From Rhodospirillales bacterium (GTDB lineage Bacteria > Pseudomonadota > Alphaproteobacteria > Rhodospirillales > Shumkoniaceae): DNA of 64,000 nt. The translations under genes were made by a program, and so were the position numbers. The notes below the pieces were generated by a model. The model saw nothing but the letters and a program-made list of their open reading frames with translations, had not been told where the DNA came from and ran no database searches. The stretch lies in NCBI GenBank assembly GCA_018432935.1, contig JAHDSF010000025.1:1-64000 (forward strand). The letters run 5' to 3'. Shown here piece by piece: positions 15,938 to 25,626 of the stretch (the first letter of the stretch is position 1; each line of letters starts with the position of its first letter).

Positions 15938-17104
15938 TCAGCCCGCCAGCGCCCGCATCTCGGCGTAGAGGCCCTGCTTGAGCTCGATTCCGAGGCCGGG
16001 AGCGTCGGGCAGCGTCGTGTAGCCGTCGATCACCGGCACTCCGTCAGCGAAGCCGCCGTAGGGCTGGAACACCAGCGGATAGGTCTCGGTGCCGCCCATC
16101 TGCAGCCCGGCCGACATCGCCAGCGCAAGCTGGGTTCCGCCATGCAGGACGATGCGGCGGCGCGGCCAGCCAAGCGCCTCGGCGGATTGCATGATCCGGA
16201 TCCCCTCGGTGCAGCCGTAGGCGAGCGCCGGGTCGGGCATGATCCAGTCCTTGTCGCGGCGCAGGCCGCCAAAGCGCAGAAGGTTGTCCATGTCCTGGCG
16301 CGAGAACAGATTCTCGCCGGTTGCCATCGGCCCCGGATAGCGCTGGCAGAGCTCGGCCTGCAGCGCATAGTCAAGAGGATCGCAGGCCTCTTCGTACCAC
16401 CACAGGCCGAGCGGCGCGATTGCGTCGCCGTAGGCGAACGCGGTGGCGCGGTCGAACTTGCCGTTGGCGTCGACCGCCAGCAGACCGCCGTCGCCGACCA
16501 CTTCGATCGCCGCCTCCATGCGCCGGAGGTCGGTGGCGAGATCGGCACCTCCGATCTTCATCTTGACGATGCGGTAGCCGGCATCGCGGTATCCCTGCAT
16601 CTCGGCCTTCAGACCCTCGATCTCGCGCCCGCCGTAGTAGTAGCCGCCGCCGGGATAGACGAGCACCTTGTCGTCCGCCTTGCCGCCGTTGAAGCGCTCC
16701 GACAAGAGGCGCCACAGCGGCTTGTCCGCGATCTTGGCCACCGCGTCCCACACCGCCATGTCGAGCGCCGCCGCCGCCACCGCACGGTCGCCATGACCGC
16801 CCGGCTTCTCGTTGCGCATCATCTGCGCGAAGACCTTGAAGGGATCGAGGTTGTCCCCGCTCTCGTCGAGCAGGGATTTGGGATCGGCGGCGCGAATGCG
16901 CGGGATCAAGCGCTCGCGCAGGATGCCCGCCTGGGCGTAGCGGCCGTTCGAGCAGAAGCCGTAGCCGATCACCGGCCGTCCGTCCCGCACGACGTCGGTC
17001 ACCACCGCGACCAGGCTCACCGTCATCTGGCTGAAATCGATGAAGGCGTTGCGCATCTCGGATTTCAGCGAGCCTGTCTTCTCGCGGATATCGACGATCT
17101 TCAT
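15938..17104 (-). CDS. tarD: D-tartrate dehydratase (mandelate racemase/enolase superfamily)
   Basis: 388 residues from the ATG at 17104; the long open frame upstream is a shadow of the DedA gene. The sequence closely follows the Bradyrhizobium D-tartrate dehydratase pattern: MKIVDIRE start, YGFCSNGRYAQ at 48-58, VKMKIGG at 180-186 with the catalytic Lys183, metal ligands Asp212 (AVDANG), Glu238/239 (WWYEE) and Glu264 (ATGENLFS), and His321 in VLHGGTQ. The enzyme dehydrates D-tartrate to oxaloacetate through an enol. All catalytic positions are present. No dedicated transporter or regulator adjoins it. Confidence in the family is high, in the exact substrate moderately high. Confidence 0.83.
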   Translation of the reverse strand: MKIVDIREKTGSLKSEMRNAFIDFSQMTVSLVAVVTDVVRDGRPVIGYGFCSNGRYAQAGILRERLIPRIRAADPKSLLDESGDNLDPFKVFAQMMRNEKPGGHGDRAVAAAALDMAVWDAVAKIADKPLWRLLSERFNGGKADDKVLVYPGGGYYYGGREIEGLKAEMQGYRDAGYRIVKMKIGGADLATDLRRMEAAIEVVGDGGLLAVDANGKFDRATAFAYGDAIAPLGLWWYEEACDPLDYALQAELCQRYPGPMATGENLFSRQDMDNLLRFGGLRRDKDWIMPDPALAYGCTEGIRIMQSAEALGWPRRRIVLHGGTQLALAMSAGLQMGGTETYPLVFQPYGGFADGVPVIDGYTTLPDAPGLGIELKQGLYAEMRALAG

Positions 17105-17171
17105 GGGAGCGGTTCCTCTGCGGCGCGGCGGACCTCCGTCTATAGCGGCAGCGTCCCCGGAACGGCAAGCC

Positions 17172-17777
17172 TCAACGCCGCCGCAGCCACAGCCACGCCG
17201 CGCCCGCCAGCAGCGCCAGGGCGGCGGCCGCGGCACCCCAGCCCCACGGCCCGAACAGCGGCGCCAGCCGCTCCATATGCCGGATCGCCAGCAGCGGCCC
17301 GACCGTCCAGGCGCCCACCCACAGGGCGGCACCCAGAGCGTTGAAGGCGACGAAGCGGCGCCATGGCATGGCGACCGTGCCGGCGACCAAGCCGTTGAGC
17401 TGGCGCAACACGGCGAAGAAACGGGCGAACACGACGACGCGGCCGCCGAAACGGGCGAAGAGCGCCTCGGCCTTGCGCAGGCGCTCGCAGGTGAGCCCCA
17501 GCCTGCCACCGAAGGCGACGACAAGGGTACGCCCTCCGGCGCGGCCGATCGCGTAGCCGACGTTGTCGCCCATGACGCTGGCTGCGTAGGCGACGCCGAC
17601 CAGTGGCACCAACGGCATCTGACCGCGGGAGGCGAGCAACGTCGCCGCCACCAGCAGCGATTCGCCGGGCAAGGGGACACCGAACGATTCCAGGAACAGG
17701 ATCAGGAAGACCGCCACAAACCCGTATTCGACAACGTACGGCTCGACCGCCCCGAGGACGTGGGCGAGAGACTCCAT
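17172..17777 (-). CDS. DedA-family membrane protein
   Basis: 201 residues from the ATG at 17777, preceded by GGGAGAGG. FLILFLESFGVPLPGESLLVAA (about 20-41) is the DedA re-entrant motif with E and PGE, then VMGDNVGYAIGRAGG and FGGRVVVFARFFAVLRQLNGLVAG, carrying the conserved Arg pair needed for function, and three more membrane segments. DedA proteins are linked to undecaprenyl-phosphate recycling and membrane lipid homeostasis. Located 67 bases upstream of tarD on the same strand; no functional link is evident. Confidence 0.87.
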   Translation of the reverse strand: MESLAHVLGAVEPYVVEYGFVAVFLILFLESFGVPLPGESLLVAATLLASRGQMPLVPLVGVAYAASVMGDNVGYAIGRAGGRTLVVAFGGRLGLTCERLRKAEALFARFGGRVVVFARFFAVLRQLNGLVAGTVAMPWRRFVAFNALGAALWVGAWTVGPLLAIRHMERLAPLFGPWGWGAAAAALALLAGAAWLWLRRR

Positions 17778-17888
17778 GACCTCTCCCGATCGGTTGGAGA
17801 TGCTCGGAAAAAGAAGGAAGCTTGCCGGCGCATTTTCAAGCCCCGCGAGCGCTCGCCGGCGCGCAACGGCCTGACCCGGCACCGCCGT

Positions 17889-19168
17889 TCAGCGGGCGAC
17901 CCCGGTCATCAGGGCAAGGGCATCGCCCTCGGCGGCGGCGCCCGAACCGATGTGCTGCAGCAGGCCGGCGAAGCCCGCCGACCCGGTGTGCGAGACGGCA
18001 AGTCCGAGGCGGTCGACCGCGATGTCACGGGCTTCGCGCAGGATCTGCTCGCCGACCACGATCGGGCTGCCGCCAGTGCGAACCATCGCCTCGACCAGGG
18101 CGTGCCAGTCGTAGGTTTCGTCGTCGAGGATGCCGTGAGCGACGCTGTGCGGGGTTTCCTCCCATGGCCACATGAAGGCGGCGCGATCGCGCGACGCCGC
18201 CTGCAGCGAGTCCGCGTCGGCGCTGGCGCCGAAGCGGGCGAGGTAGCGGTCGTAGGCGCGCTTGAGCGGGAACGCGCCGCGCGTCTGCACGGTGTGGAAG
18301 ACGGGCAGCCGCGGCATCGATTCCGCCAAACCGCCGTAGAGGGCACTGCCCAGGGCCCCGCCGCCGACCTGCACGAAGACATGGCGGAGGTCGACCATCG
18401 CCTCGGCGATCTCGTAGGCGAGGGTACGGCCTCCTTCGACCGCCAGTCCGTTCTCGTTGCCCTGGACCCCGAACGGCAGCGCGCCCGCCGCGACGGCGCG
18501 GCGGAACGCGTGCACGCAGGGATCGCCCGCCACTCCGGATTGCCGCACCTCGACGTGGATGCGGGCCCCCAGCGATTCGAGCTTGCGCACCACCGCGGGA
18601 TCGGCGTCGGTCGGAATGAAGACGTCGATCGGCCAGGCCGCGGCGCGTGCCACCACCGCCGCCGCCAGCGCCGCATTGCCGCAGCTCGCGATCGCCAGCG
18701 GCCGCTGCCGCAGCCCTGCCGCCGGCGGCAGCCCCAGGGTCTCGGCGATGCGCAGGTACAGCATCACGCCGAACAGGTGCCGCGCCTTGTGGGAGCCGGC
18801 GACGTTGCCGGTCTCGTCCTTCAGCCAGACGCGCAGGCCGTTGCTGTCGGCCTCGGCACAGCGGCGCAGGGGCGTGACGCGGAAACCGACCCCGTCCACC
18901 GCCATGACCGCGCGGTCGAGGTCCTCGACCAGGGCGCAGAAGGCGTCGTCCGGCATCCCCCCGGCCACCGCCACCTGATAGGCGAGCAGGCGCCGGCGGT
19001 AGCGGATGAAAGGATTGGAGGACGAGCCGACAGCGGCGTCGTGGATCGGCGCCCGGACCAGGACGTGGTCGATGCCGTCGCCGTCGCGCGCCGCGGGACA
19101 GCGAAACGGCAGCGCCCGCACGGCGTCGACGCGGGCGCCACAGCCCGAGCAGACGACCTCGGTCGTGC

Positions 19169-19172
<4 letters not shown>
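17889..19172 (-). CDS. Fold-type-II PLP enzyme with N-terminal zinc-ribbon (threonine synthase-like)
   Basis: 427 residues starting at GTG 19172, which overlaps the stop of the other PLP enzyme by 4 bases (GTGA). The N-terminus has CSGCG and a further Cys at 25, the short zinc ribbon seen in threonine synthase-like proteins. The PLP Lys is probably Lys129 ([11 protein letters not shown]), with a SCGN loop at 163-166 for the cofactor ring and substrate, and [10 protein letters not shown] near 262 for the phosphate. Unlike threonine synthase it has no thr operon context. With its partner it could be an ammonia-lyase or beta-elimination enzyme for a diamino or ureido amino acid. It does not look like YgeX. 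Exact reaction unknown. Confidence 0.8.
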
Positions 19173-20659
<1,487 letters not shown>

Positions 20660-20700
20660 GATGTGCTCCTTGTGAGGCAGGGGTGTTCGGCGATGGGGTC

Positions 20701-20729
20701 ATTTTACGCAATTGTTTTGTTGACTTCAA
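20701..20729 (-). promoter_or_regulatory. Promoter of the PLP-enzyme operon
   Basis: On the minus strand TTGAAG (20729-20724) and TAAAAT (20706-20701, five of six matches to the -10 consensus) are 17 bases apart. The -35 lies within the overlapping dyads at 20717-20740. About 40 bases of leader precede the ATG at 20659. Confidence 0.55.
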
Positions 20730-20740
20730 CAACTGTTGAA
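20717..20740. promoter_or_regulatory. Overlapping perfect dyads in the divergent promoter (candidate operator)
   Basis: TTGTTGA (20717-20723) mirrors TCAACAA (20726-20732), and TTCAACA (20725-20731) mirrors TGTTGAA (20734-20740); each pair has a 2-base spacer. The two palindromes share the central half-site, giving three half-sites of the TCAACA type across 24 bases. They cover the -35 boxes of both divergent promoters, the position expected for an operator that controls both arms. The YheO-like regulator encoded immediately downstream is the obvious candidate ligand-responsive factor. Confidence 0.6.
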
Positions 20741-20748
20741 ATTACCCT
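20720..20748 (+). promoter_or_regulatory. Promoter of the regulator-ygeY-carbamate kinase arm
   Basis: TTGACT (20720-20725) and TACCCT (20743-20748) with a 17-base spacer, ending 9 bases before the ATG at 20758. If used, the message would start at or just before the ATG and be nearly leaderless. The -10 is weak (three of six), consistent with need for activation. Confidence 0.45.
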
Positions 20749-20757
20749 CCGGACGCC

Positions 20758-21393
20758 ATGGACAAGGACCTCCTCGCCCACCTGAAACGGACCGCCGACG
20801 CCATCGTCGCCGTGTTCGGCGGCAACGCGGAGGTCGTCATTCATGACTTCGCCGATATCGAGCATTCCATCGTTCATGTCGCGGGTGACATCACCGGACG
20901 CCAGGTCGGCGGCCCGGTAAGCTACCACCCCTACCGCATCGCCTGCGAGAACGGGGACGCGACCGAGGACCTGCTCGGCTACCGCTACATGACGAAGAAG
21001 GGCCGGGTGCTGAAGTGCTCGACCGTCTACGTCCGCGACAGGGCGGGCCACGTGATCGGCTGCTTCAGCATCAACTTCGACGTCAGCGAATACATCCGGA
21101 TGGCCAACGCGGTGGCCGCGTTCACCGCCTTTTCCGACATCCCCGACAGCACCCCCCGGGACATGAGCTCGGCGACCTTCCCCGAGACCCTGGATTCGGT
21201 AATCGACGCCATCGTCCTCGACATCGGCAAGCCGCCGTCGGACATGAGCAAGGACGACCGGATCCGCGTCGTCGGCGCCCTCGAGCGGGCCGGGGCGTTC
21301 ATGTACAAGGGCGCGGTGCCGCGCGTCGCCCAGCTGCTCGGCACCTCCCGCTACACGATCTACGGATATCTGCGCGAAACCCGCGCCGGCTGA
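20758..21393 (+). CDS. YheO/DauR-like PAS-HTH transcriptional regulator
   Basis: 211 residues. Residues about 5-120 are a YheO-type PAS domain ([26 protein letters not shown], then [21 protein letters not shown]). Residues 165-208 are an HTH_22 domain ([24 protein letters not shown]). E. coli YheO/DauR relatives control amino-acid catabolism such as D-arginine use, which suits a locus for nitrogen-rich substrates. Same strand as ygeY, 19 bases upstream of it, and divergent from the PLP operon. It probably senses the imported substrate or an intermediate and acts at the adjacent dyads. Confidence 0.85.
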   Translation: MDKDLLAHLKRTADAIVAVFGGNAEVVIHDFADIEHSIVHVAGDITGRQVGGPVSYHPYRIACENGDATEDLLGYRYMTKKGRVLKCSTVYVRDRAGHVIGCFSINFDVSEYIRMANAVAAFTAFSDIPDSTPRDMSSATFPETLDSVIDAIVLDIGKPPSDMSKDDRIRVVGALERAGAFMYKGAVPRVAQLLGTSRYTIYGYLRETRAG

Positions 21394-21412
21394 AACCCAG
21401 GAGACGATCGCG

Positions 21413-22630
21413 ATGACCGCTGCCATTCCCTTTTCCGAGATCCGCGCCCGGGCCGAGGCCTACAAGGCCGACATGACCCGCTTCCTGCGGGACATGGTCC
21501 GCATTCCGAGCGAGAGCTGCGGCGAGCGCGAGGTGATCCTGCGCATCAAGCAGGAGATGGAGAAGGTCGGCTTCGATTCGGTCGAGATCGATCCCATGGG
21601 CAACGTCATCGGCACGATCGGCCACGGGCCACGGCTGATCGCACTCGACGGCCACATCGACACGGTCGGCATCGGCAACCGCGCCAACTGGACCTTCGAC
21701 CCCTACGAAGGCTACGAGGACGCAGACACGATCGGCGGCCGCGGCACCTCGGACCAGGAAGGCGGGATGGCCTCGATGGTATACGCCGGCAAGATCATCA
21801 AGGACCTCAAGCTGGACGGCGACTACACCCTGGTCGTTACCGGCACCGTGCAGGAGGAGGACTGCGACGGGCTGTGCTGGCAGTACCTGATCAAGGAGAA
21901 GGGGCTGCGGCCGGAGTTCGTGGTCTCGACCGAACCAACCGACGGCGGGATCTACCGCGGCCAGCGCGGCCGGATGGAGATCCGGGTCGACGTCAAGGGC
22001 GTCAGCGCCCACGGCTCCGCGCCCGAGCGCGGCGACAACGCCATCTTCAAGATGGCCAGGATCCTGCTCGAGCTTGAGCAGCTTCACAAGAAGCTCAAGG
22101 ACGATCCGTTCCTGGGCAAGGGATCGCTGACGGTGTCCGAAATCTTCTACACCTCGCCGTCGCGCTGCGCGGTGGCCGACGGCTGCTCGATCTCGGTCGA
22201 CCGCCGCCTCACGGTCGGCGAGAACGAGGAGCTGGCGCTGCGCCAGATCCGCGAGCTGCCGGCGGTCAAGGCGGCCGAGGCCAAGGTCTCGATGTACACC
22301 TACGAGCGGCCCTCCTACACCGGTCTCGTCTACCCCACCGACTGCTACTTCCCGTCGTGGGTGGTGCCGGTGAGCCATCCCGCGCTCAAGGCCGCGGCCG
22401 AGGCGTACACATCGCTGTTCGACGCCGAGCCGCGGATCGACAAGTGGACATTCTCGACCAACGGCGTCGCCATCATGGGCATGTTCGGCATCCCCTGCAT
22501 CGGCTTCGGCCCCGGCAAGGAGAAAGAGGCGCACGCCCCCAACGAGAAGACCTGGAAGGAAGACCTGGTGCGCTGCGCGGCGCTTTACGCCGCCCTGCCG
22601 CTGGTCTACACCCGCGCCACCCCGGCCTGA
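21413..22630 (+). CDS. ygeY: YgeY-family selenium-metabolism-linked hydrolase (M20 amidohydrolase fold)
   Basis: 405 residues, close to E. coli YgeY (403) in length and local sequence: [11 protein letters not shown] near 20, HIDTVG at 81-86 with metal ligands His81 and Asp83, bridging Asp114 in [11 protein letters not shown], catalytic Glu148 and Glu149 in VQEEDCDG, Glu174 in STEPTD, and the last metal His in [10 protein letters not shown] near 378. M20 enzymes hydrolyse amide, carbamoyl or peptide bonds of amino-acid derivatives using two zinc ions. In E. coli and gut bacteria ygeY lies in a cluster with ygeW, ygeX and carbamate kinase linked to purine breakdown. Here ygeX is absent and selenium genes are not seen. 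Confidence 0.92.
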   Translation: MTAAIPFSEIRARAEAYKADMTRFLRDMVRIPSESCGEREVILRIKQEMEKVGFDSVEIDPMGNVIGTIGHGPRLIALDGHIDTVGIGNRANWTFDPYEGYEDADTIGGRGTSDQEGGMASMVYAGKIIKDLKLDGDYTLVVTGTVQEEDCDGLCWQYLIKEKGLRPEFVVSTEPTDGGIYRGQRGRMEIRVDVKGVSAHGSAPERGDNAIFKMARILLELEQLHKKLKDDPFLGKGSLTVSEIFYTSPSRCAVADGCSISVDRRLTVGENEELALRQIRELPAVKAAEAKVSMYTYERPSYTGLVYPTDCYFPSWVVPVSHPALKAAAEAYTSLFDAEPRIDKWTFSTNGVAIMGMFGIPCIGFGPGKEKEAHAPNEKTWKEDLVRCAALYAALPLVYTRATPA

Positions 22631-22639
22631 GCCGCGTCC

Positions 22640-23590
22640 ATGGGCGGCCCCATCGCGGTCGTCGCGGTCGGCGGAAACTCGCTCCTCAAGTCGAAGGAGC
22701 TGAAGACGGTCGAGCACCAGTATCAGGCCGTCTGCGAAAGCATGGTCAGCGTCGCCGACCTGGCGGAACGCGGGTTCCGCCTGGTCGTCACCCACGGCAA
22801 CGGTCCGCAGGTCGGCTTCATCTTCCGCCGCTCCGAGATCGCGCGGGCCGTCGCCGGCATGCACATGGTGCCGCTGGTGAGCTGCGTCGCCGATACCCAG
22901 GGGGCGCTCGGCTATCACATCCAGCAGGCGCTGGGCAACGAGCTCGCCCGCCGCGGGCTGCCGCGCTCCGTGGTGAGCCTGGTTACCCAGGTCCTGGTCG
23001 ACCGCGACGATCCCGCCTTCGTCAACCCGGACAAGCCGATTGGCGACTTCTACGAAGCCGACCAGCTGCCCGAGCTGCTGGCCAAGCAGCCGGACTGGGT
23101 GATGGTCGAGGATTCGGGACGCGGCTACCGCCGCGTCGTTCCCTCGCCGCGGCCGATCGCCTTTCCCGAGCTTGCCTCGGTGCGCACCCTGCTGGACGCC
23201 GGCTACCATGTGGTCGCCATGGGTGGCGGCGGCATTCCGGTGTTCGAATCGGAAGGCCGCCTGCAGGGCGTCGATGCCGTGGTCGACAAGGACATGGCGT
23301 CGGCCATGCTGGCAGCCGAGCTGGGCGCCAGAATCCTGATGATCTCGACCGCGGTCAGCGAGGTTCGGCTCAACTTCGGCAAGCCCGACGAGATCCGGCT
23401 CGGCACCGTCACTGCTGCCGAGATGCGGCGCCACCTGGCGGCGGGCCATTTCGCCCGCGGCAGTATGATGCCCAAGATCGAAGCCGCCCTGCTGTTCCTT
23501 GATCGCGGCGGCGAACGCGTGGTCATCACCGATCCCGCCCACGTCGCCCAGGCGGTGGCCGGCGGCGTCGGCACCGAGATCGTGCCGTGA
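22640..23590 (+). CDS. Carbamate kinase
   Basis: 316 residues, the usual length. AVGGNSLLKSKE at the N-terminus, VVTHGNGPQVGF at about 51-62 for nucleotide binding, VVSLVTQVLVDRDDPAF and PVFESEG in the lid, VDKDMASAMLAAELGA with the conserved Asp-Lys-Asp, and a C-terminal SMMPKIEAALLF. It transfers phosphate from carbamoyl phosphate to ADP, giving ATP, CO2 and ammonia. Close to YqeA/ArcC. It starts 9 bases after ygeY and belongs to the same transcript. With YgeW it would harvest energy from a carbamoylated catabolite, as in the arginine deiminase and allantoin pathways. Confidence 0.9.
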   Translation: MGGPIAVVAVGGNSLLKSKELKTVEHQYQAVCESMVSVADLAERGFRLVVTHGNGPQVGFIFRRSEIARAVAGMHMVPLVSCVADTQGALGYHIQQALGNELARRGLPRSVVSLVTQVLVDRDDPAFVNPDKPIGDFYEADQLPELLAKQPDWVMVEDSGRGYRRVVPSPRPIAFPELASVRTLLDAGYHVVAMGGGGIPVFESEGRLQGVDAVVDKDMASAMLAAELGARILMISTAVSEVRLNFGKPDEIRLGTVTAAEMRRHLAAGHFARGSMMPKIEAALLFLDRGGERVVITDPAHVAQAVAGGVGTEIVP

Positions 23591-23613
23591 GGAGCGGCAG
23601 CCGCAACACGCAT

Positions 23614-23682
23614 CGTCTCCCCGGCGAAAGCCGGGGTCCAGCCTTCGAGGCCGTCTGGACTCCGGCTTGGGCCGGAAAGACG
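23614..23682. repeat. REP-like palindromic intergenic element
   Basis: CCCCGGCGAAAGCCGGGG forms a tight hairpin, followed by GTCCAG, and the second half has CTGGAC and a CCGGCTTGGGCCGG stem; the ends CGTC and GACG mirror each other. This two-hairpin layout matches dispersed palindromic repeats common between alphaproteobacterial genes. It lies between carbamate kinase and ygeW inside an apparent operon, where it could lower or stabilise downstream message. Confidence 0.65.
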
Positions 23683-23726
23683 GCAGCACCACCGGACACT
23701 CTCAAAACCCTATCGGAGCACAGAAC

Positions 23727-24923
23727 ATGGACAAGGTTCGGATCGAGGAGCAGATCAAGGAGCTGGGGCGGGTGGACTGCCGGCGCATGCTCGGCAAGGA
23801 CTTCCTGCTGACCTGGGAGAAGAGCGACGACGAGATCAGCGCGACCTTCCTGGTCGCCGAAATCCTCCGCGGCATGCGCGAGTGCAACATCTCTTCGCGC
23901 ATCTTCGACAGCGGGCTCGGCATCTCGATCTTCCGCGACAACTCGACCCGCACCCGGTTCAGTTTCGCCAGCGCCTGCAACATGCTGGGCCTCGAGGTCC
24001 AGGACCTCGACGAGGGCAAGTCGCAGATCGCCCACGGCGAGACGGTGCGCGAGACCGCCAACATGGTGTCGTTCATGGCCGACGTGATCGGCATTCGCGA
24101 CGACATGTACATCGGCAAGGGCAACACCTACATGCGCGAGGTCGCCCGCGCCGTCGAGGAAGGGCACCGGGACGGCGTCCTCGAGCAGCGCCCCACGCTG
24201 GTCAACCTGCAGTGCGACATCGACCATCCGACCCAGGCGATGGCCGACATGCTGCACCTCATCAACCACTTCGGCGGCATCGAGAATCTCCAGGGCCGCA
24301 AGATCGCGATGTCGTGGGCCTACTCGCCGTCCTACGGCAAGCCGCTGTCGGTGCCCCAGGGCGTGATCGGCCTGATGACCCGCTTCGGCATGGACGTCGT
24401 GCTGGCCCACCCGAAAGGCTACGAGCTGATGCCCGAGGTCGAGGACGTGGCGCGGCGCAACGCCGAGAACGGCGGCGGCAGCTACACCCGCGTCAACTCG
24501 ATGGAGGAGGCGTTCGACGGCGCCGACATCGTCTACCCCAAGAGCTGGGCCTCGTTCGCCGCCATGGAGAAGCGCACCGAGCTGTACGGCAACGGCGACT
24601 TCGACGGCATCAAGAAGCTCGAGAAGGAACTGCTCGCCGAGAACGCCAAGCACAAGGCGTGGGAATGCACCGAAGAGCTGATGCAGACGACCCGCGACGG
24701 CCGCGCCCTCTACCTCCACTGCCTGCCCGCCGACATCACCGGCGTCAGCTGCAAGCAGGGCGAGGTGGCGGCCAGCGTGTTCGACCGTTACCGCGTGCCG
24801 CTCTACAAGCAGGCGAGCTTCAAGCCGTACATCATCGCCGCGATGATTCTGCTGTCCAAGGTCGCGAACCCCGGCGAGACCTTGCGCACCCTGGTGGCCG
24901 CGGCCCGGCCGAGGCGCCCGTAG
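23727..24923 (+). CDS. ygeW: YgeW-family carbamoyltransferase (knotted)
   Basis: 398 residues, against 396 in E. coli YgeW, with near-identical blocks: KDFLLTWE near 24, IFRDNSTRTRFSFASA (carbamoyl-phosphate site, STRT at 73-76), DEGKSQIAHGETVRETANM, LVNLQCDIDHPTQ with the His-Pro-Thr-Gln motif, SWAYSPSYGKPLSVPQG and LYLHCLPADI near 330. These belong to the trefoil-knotted transcarbamylases. Run in the catabolic direction the enzyme would phosphorolyse a ureido compound to carbamoyl phosphate, feeding carbamate kinase. Start at 23727 has GGAG upstream. Preceded by a REP-like element; followed by a hairpin and the TRAP genes. Confidence 0.93.
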   Translation: MDKVRIEEQIKELGRVDCRRMLGKDFLLTWEKSDDEISATFLVAEILRGMRECNISSRIFDSGLGISIFRDNSTRTRFSFASACNMLGLEVQDLDEGKSQIAHGETVRETANMVSFMADVIGIRDDMYIGKGNTYMREVARAVEEGHRDGVLEQRPTLVNLQCDIDHPTQAMADMLHLINHFGGIENLQGRKIAMSWAYSPSYGKPLSVPQGVIGLMTRFGMDVVLAHPKGYELMPEVEDVARRNAENGGGSYTRVNSMEEAFDGADIVYPKSWASFAAMEKRTELYGNGDFDGIKKLEKELLAENAKHKAWECTEELMQTTRDGRALYLHCLPADITGVSCKQGEVAASVFDRYRVPLYKQASFKPYIIAAMILLSKVANPGETLRTLVAAARPRRP

Positions 24924-25030
24924 ATGAACGCCCGCTGCACCCGCGCTGCCTTATCTTTCATCGGTATGGCAGTTTTGCACAAAAATATGCTAGTGGAAGC
25001 CGAAGTCGGGGTTCGGCCCTGAGGGAGAAT

Positions 25031-25060
25031 GGCCCCGCCGCCCGCACCCGCGGCGGGGCC
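25031..25060 (+). terminator. Strong GC stem-loop between ygeW and the TRAP genes
   Basis: GGCCCCGCCGC (25031-25041) pairs with GCGGCGGGGCC (25050-25060) around an 8-base loop, followed by TTGCATTT. The stem is strong but the T tract is poor, so partial termination or an attenuator is likelier than a full stop. The 160-base gap upstream is AT-richer (near 24975-24995) and may hold a promoter for the transporter genes, but no clear -35/-10 pair was found. Confidence 0.5.
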
Positions 25061-25083
25061 TTGCATTTGGAGGGCAGGTCGTC

Positions 25084-25626
25084 ATGTCGAACCCTTCGCC
25101 GAACCGGAGAGGATTAGCCCGCCGCGTGGTCCGGTTCGGCCGCCACGTGAACTACGTTCTCGAGCGCCTGACCGCGCTTCTCCTGGCGGTTATGGTCGGC
25201 ATCGTCTGGTATGGCGTGATCGATCGCTACTACCTGCACACCACCGGCGCGTGGACCGAGGAACTGGCCCGCTACGTCATGATCTGGGCGGTGTTCCTGG
25301 CCATCCCGTGCTGCGCGTATTACCGCGAGCACATCGGCCTGACGATGATTCTCGATCGGTTTTCGCCCCGCTGGCGGCTCCGGATCGCGACCGCGCTCGA
25401 CCTGACGGGGATCGCGTTCTTCCTGGTCCTGCTGGTCTATGGCCTCAAGATGACGATCGAGGACGGACCGACGAACTACGCCTCGATCTTCGGCATGAGG
25501 ATGACCCTTCCCTATGCCTCGGTGCCGGTGTGCGCGGCGCTCACCCTCTTCATGATCGTCGTCACCATGATCCGCGACCTCGCCGGGGTCGAGGAGGACG
25601 GCAGCCCGAAGGTGAGCGCGCTATGA
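25084..25626 (+). CDS. dctQ: TRAP transporter small permease (DctQ family)
   Basis: 180 residues with four predicted membrane segments: LTALLLAVMVGIVWYGVIDRYYL, a second with YVMIWAVFLAIPCCAYY, a third with LDLTGIAFFLVLLVYGLKMT, and a fourth near LPYASVPVCAALTLFMIVVTMI. The TEELARYVMIW motif before TM2 is typical of DctQ. It stabilises and couples the large permease in the inner membrane. GGAGG precedes the start, and its stop overlaps the dctM start (ATGA). Confidence 0.9.
   Translation: MSNPSPNRRGLARRVVRFGRHVNYVLERLTALLLAVMVGIVWYGVIDRYYLHTTGAWTEELARYVMIWAVFLAIPCCAYYREHIGLTMILDRFSPRWRLRIATALDLTGIAFFLVLLVYGLKMTIEDGPTNYASIFGMRMTLPYASVPVCAALTLFMIVVTMIRDLAGVEEDGSPKVSAL

Noticed and set aside
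13731-15968. A 745-residue plus-strand open frame across the kinase and DUF3750 genes
   Set aside because: Antisense shadow of the PfkB and DUF3750 coding frames in GC-rich DNA; no family features.
24970-25000. A TGGCA...TTGCA pair resembling a sigma-54 promoter before the TRAP genes
   Set aside because: The GG and GC dinucleotides are 7 bases apart rather than the required 10.
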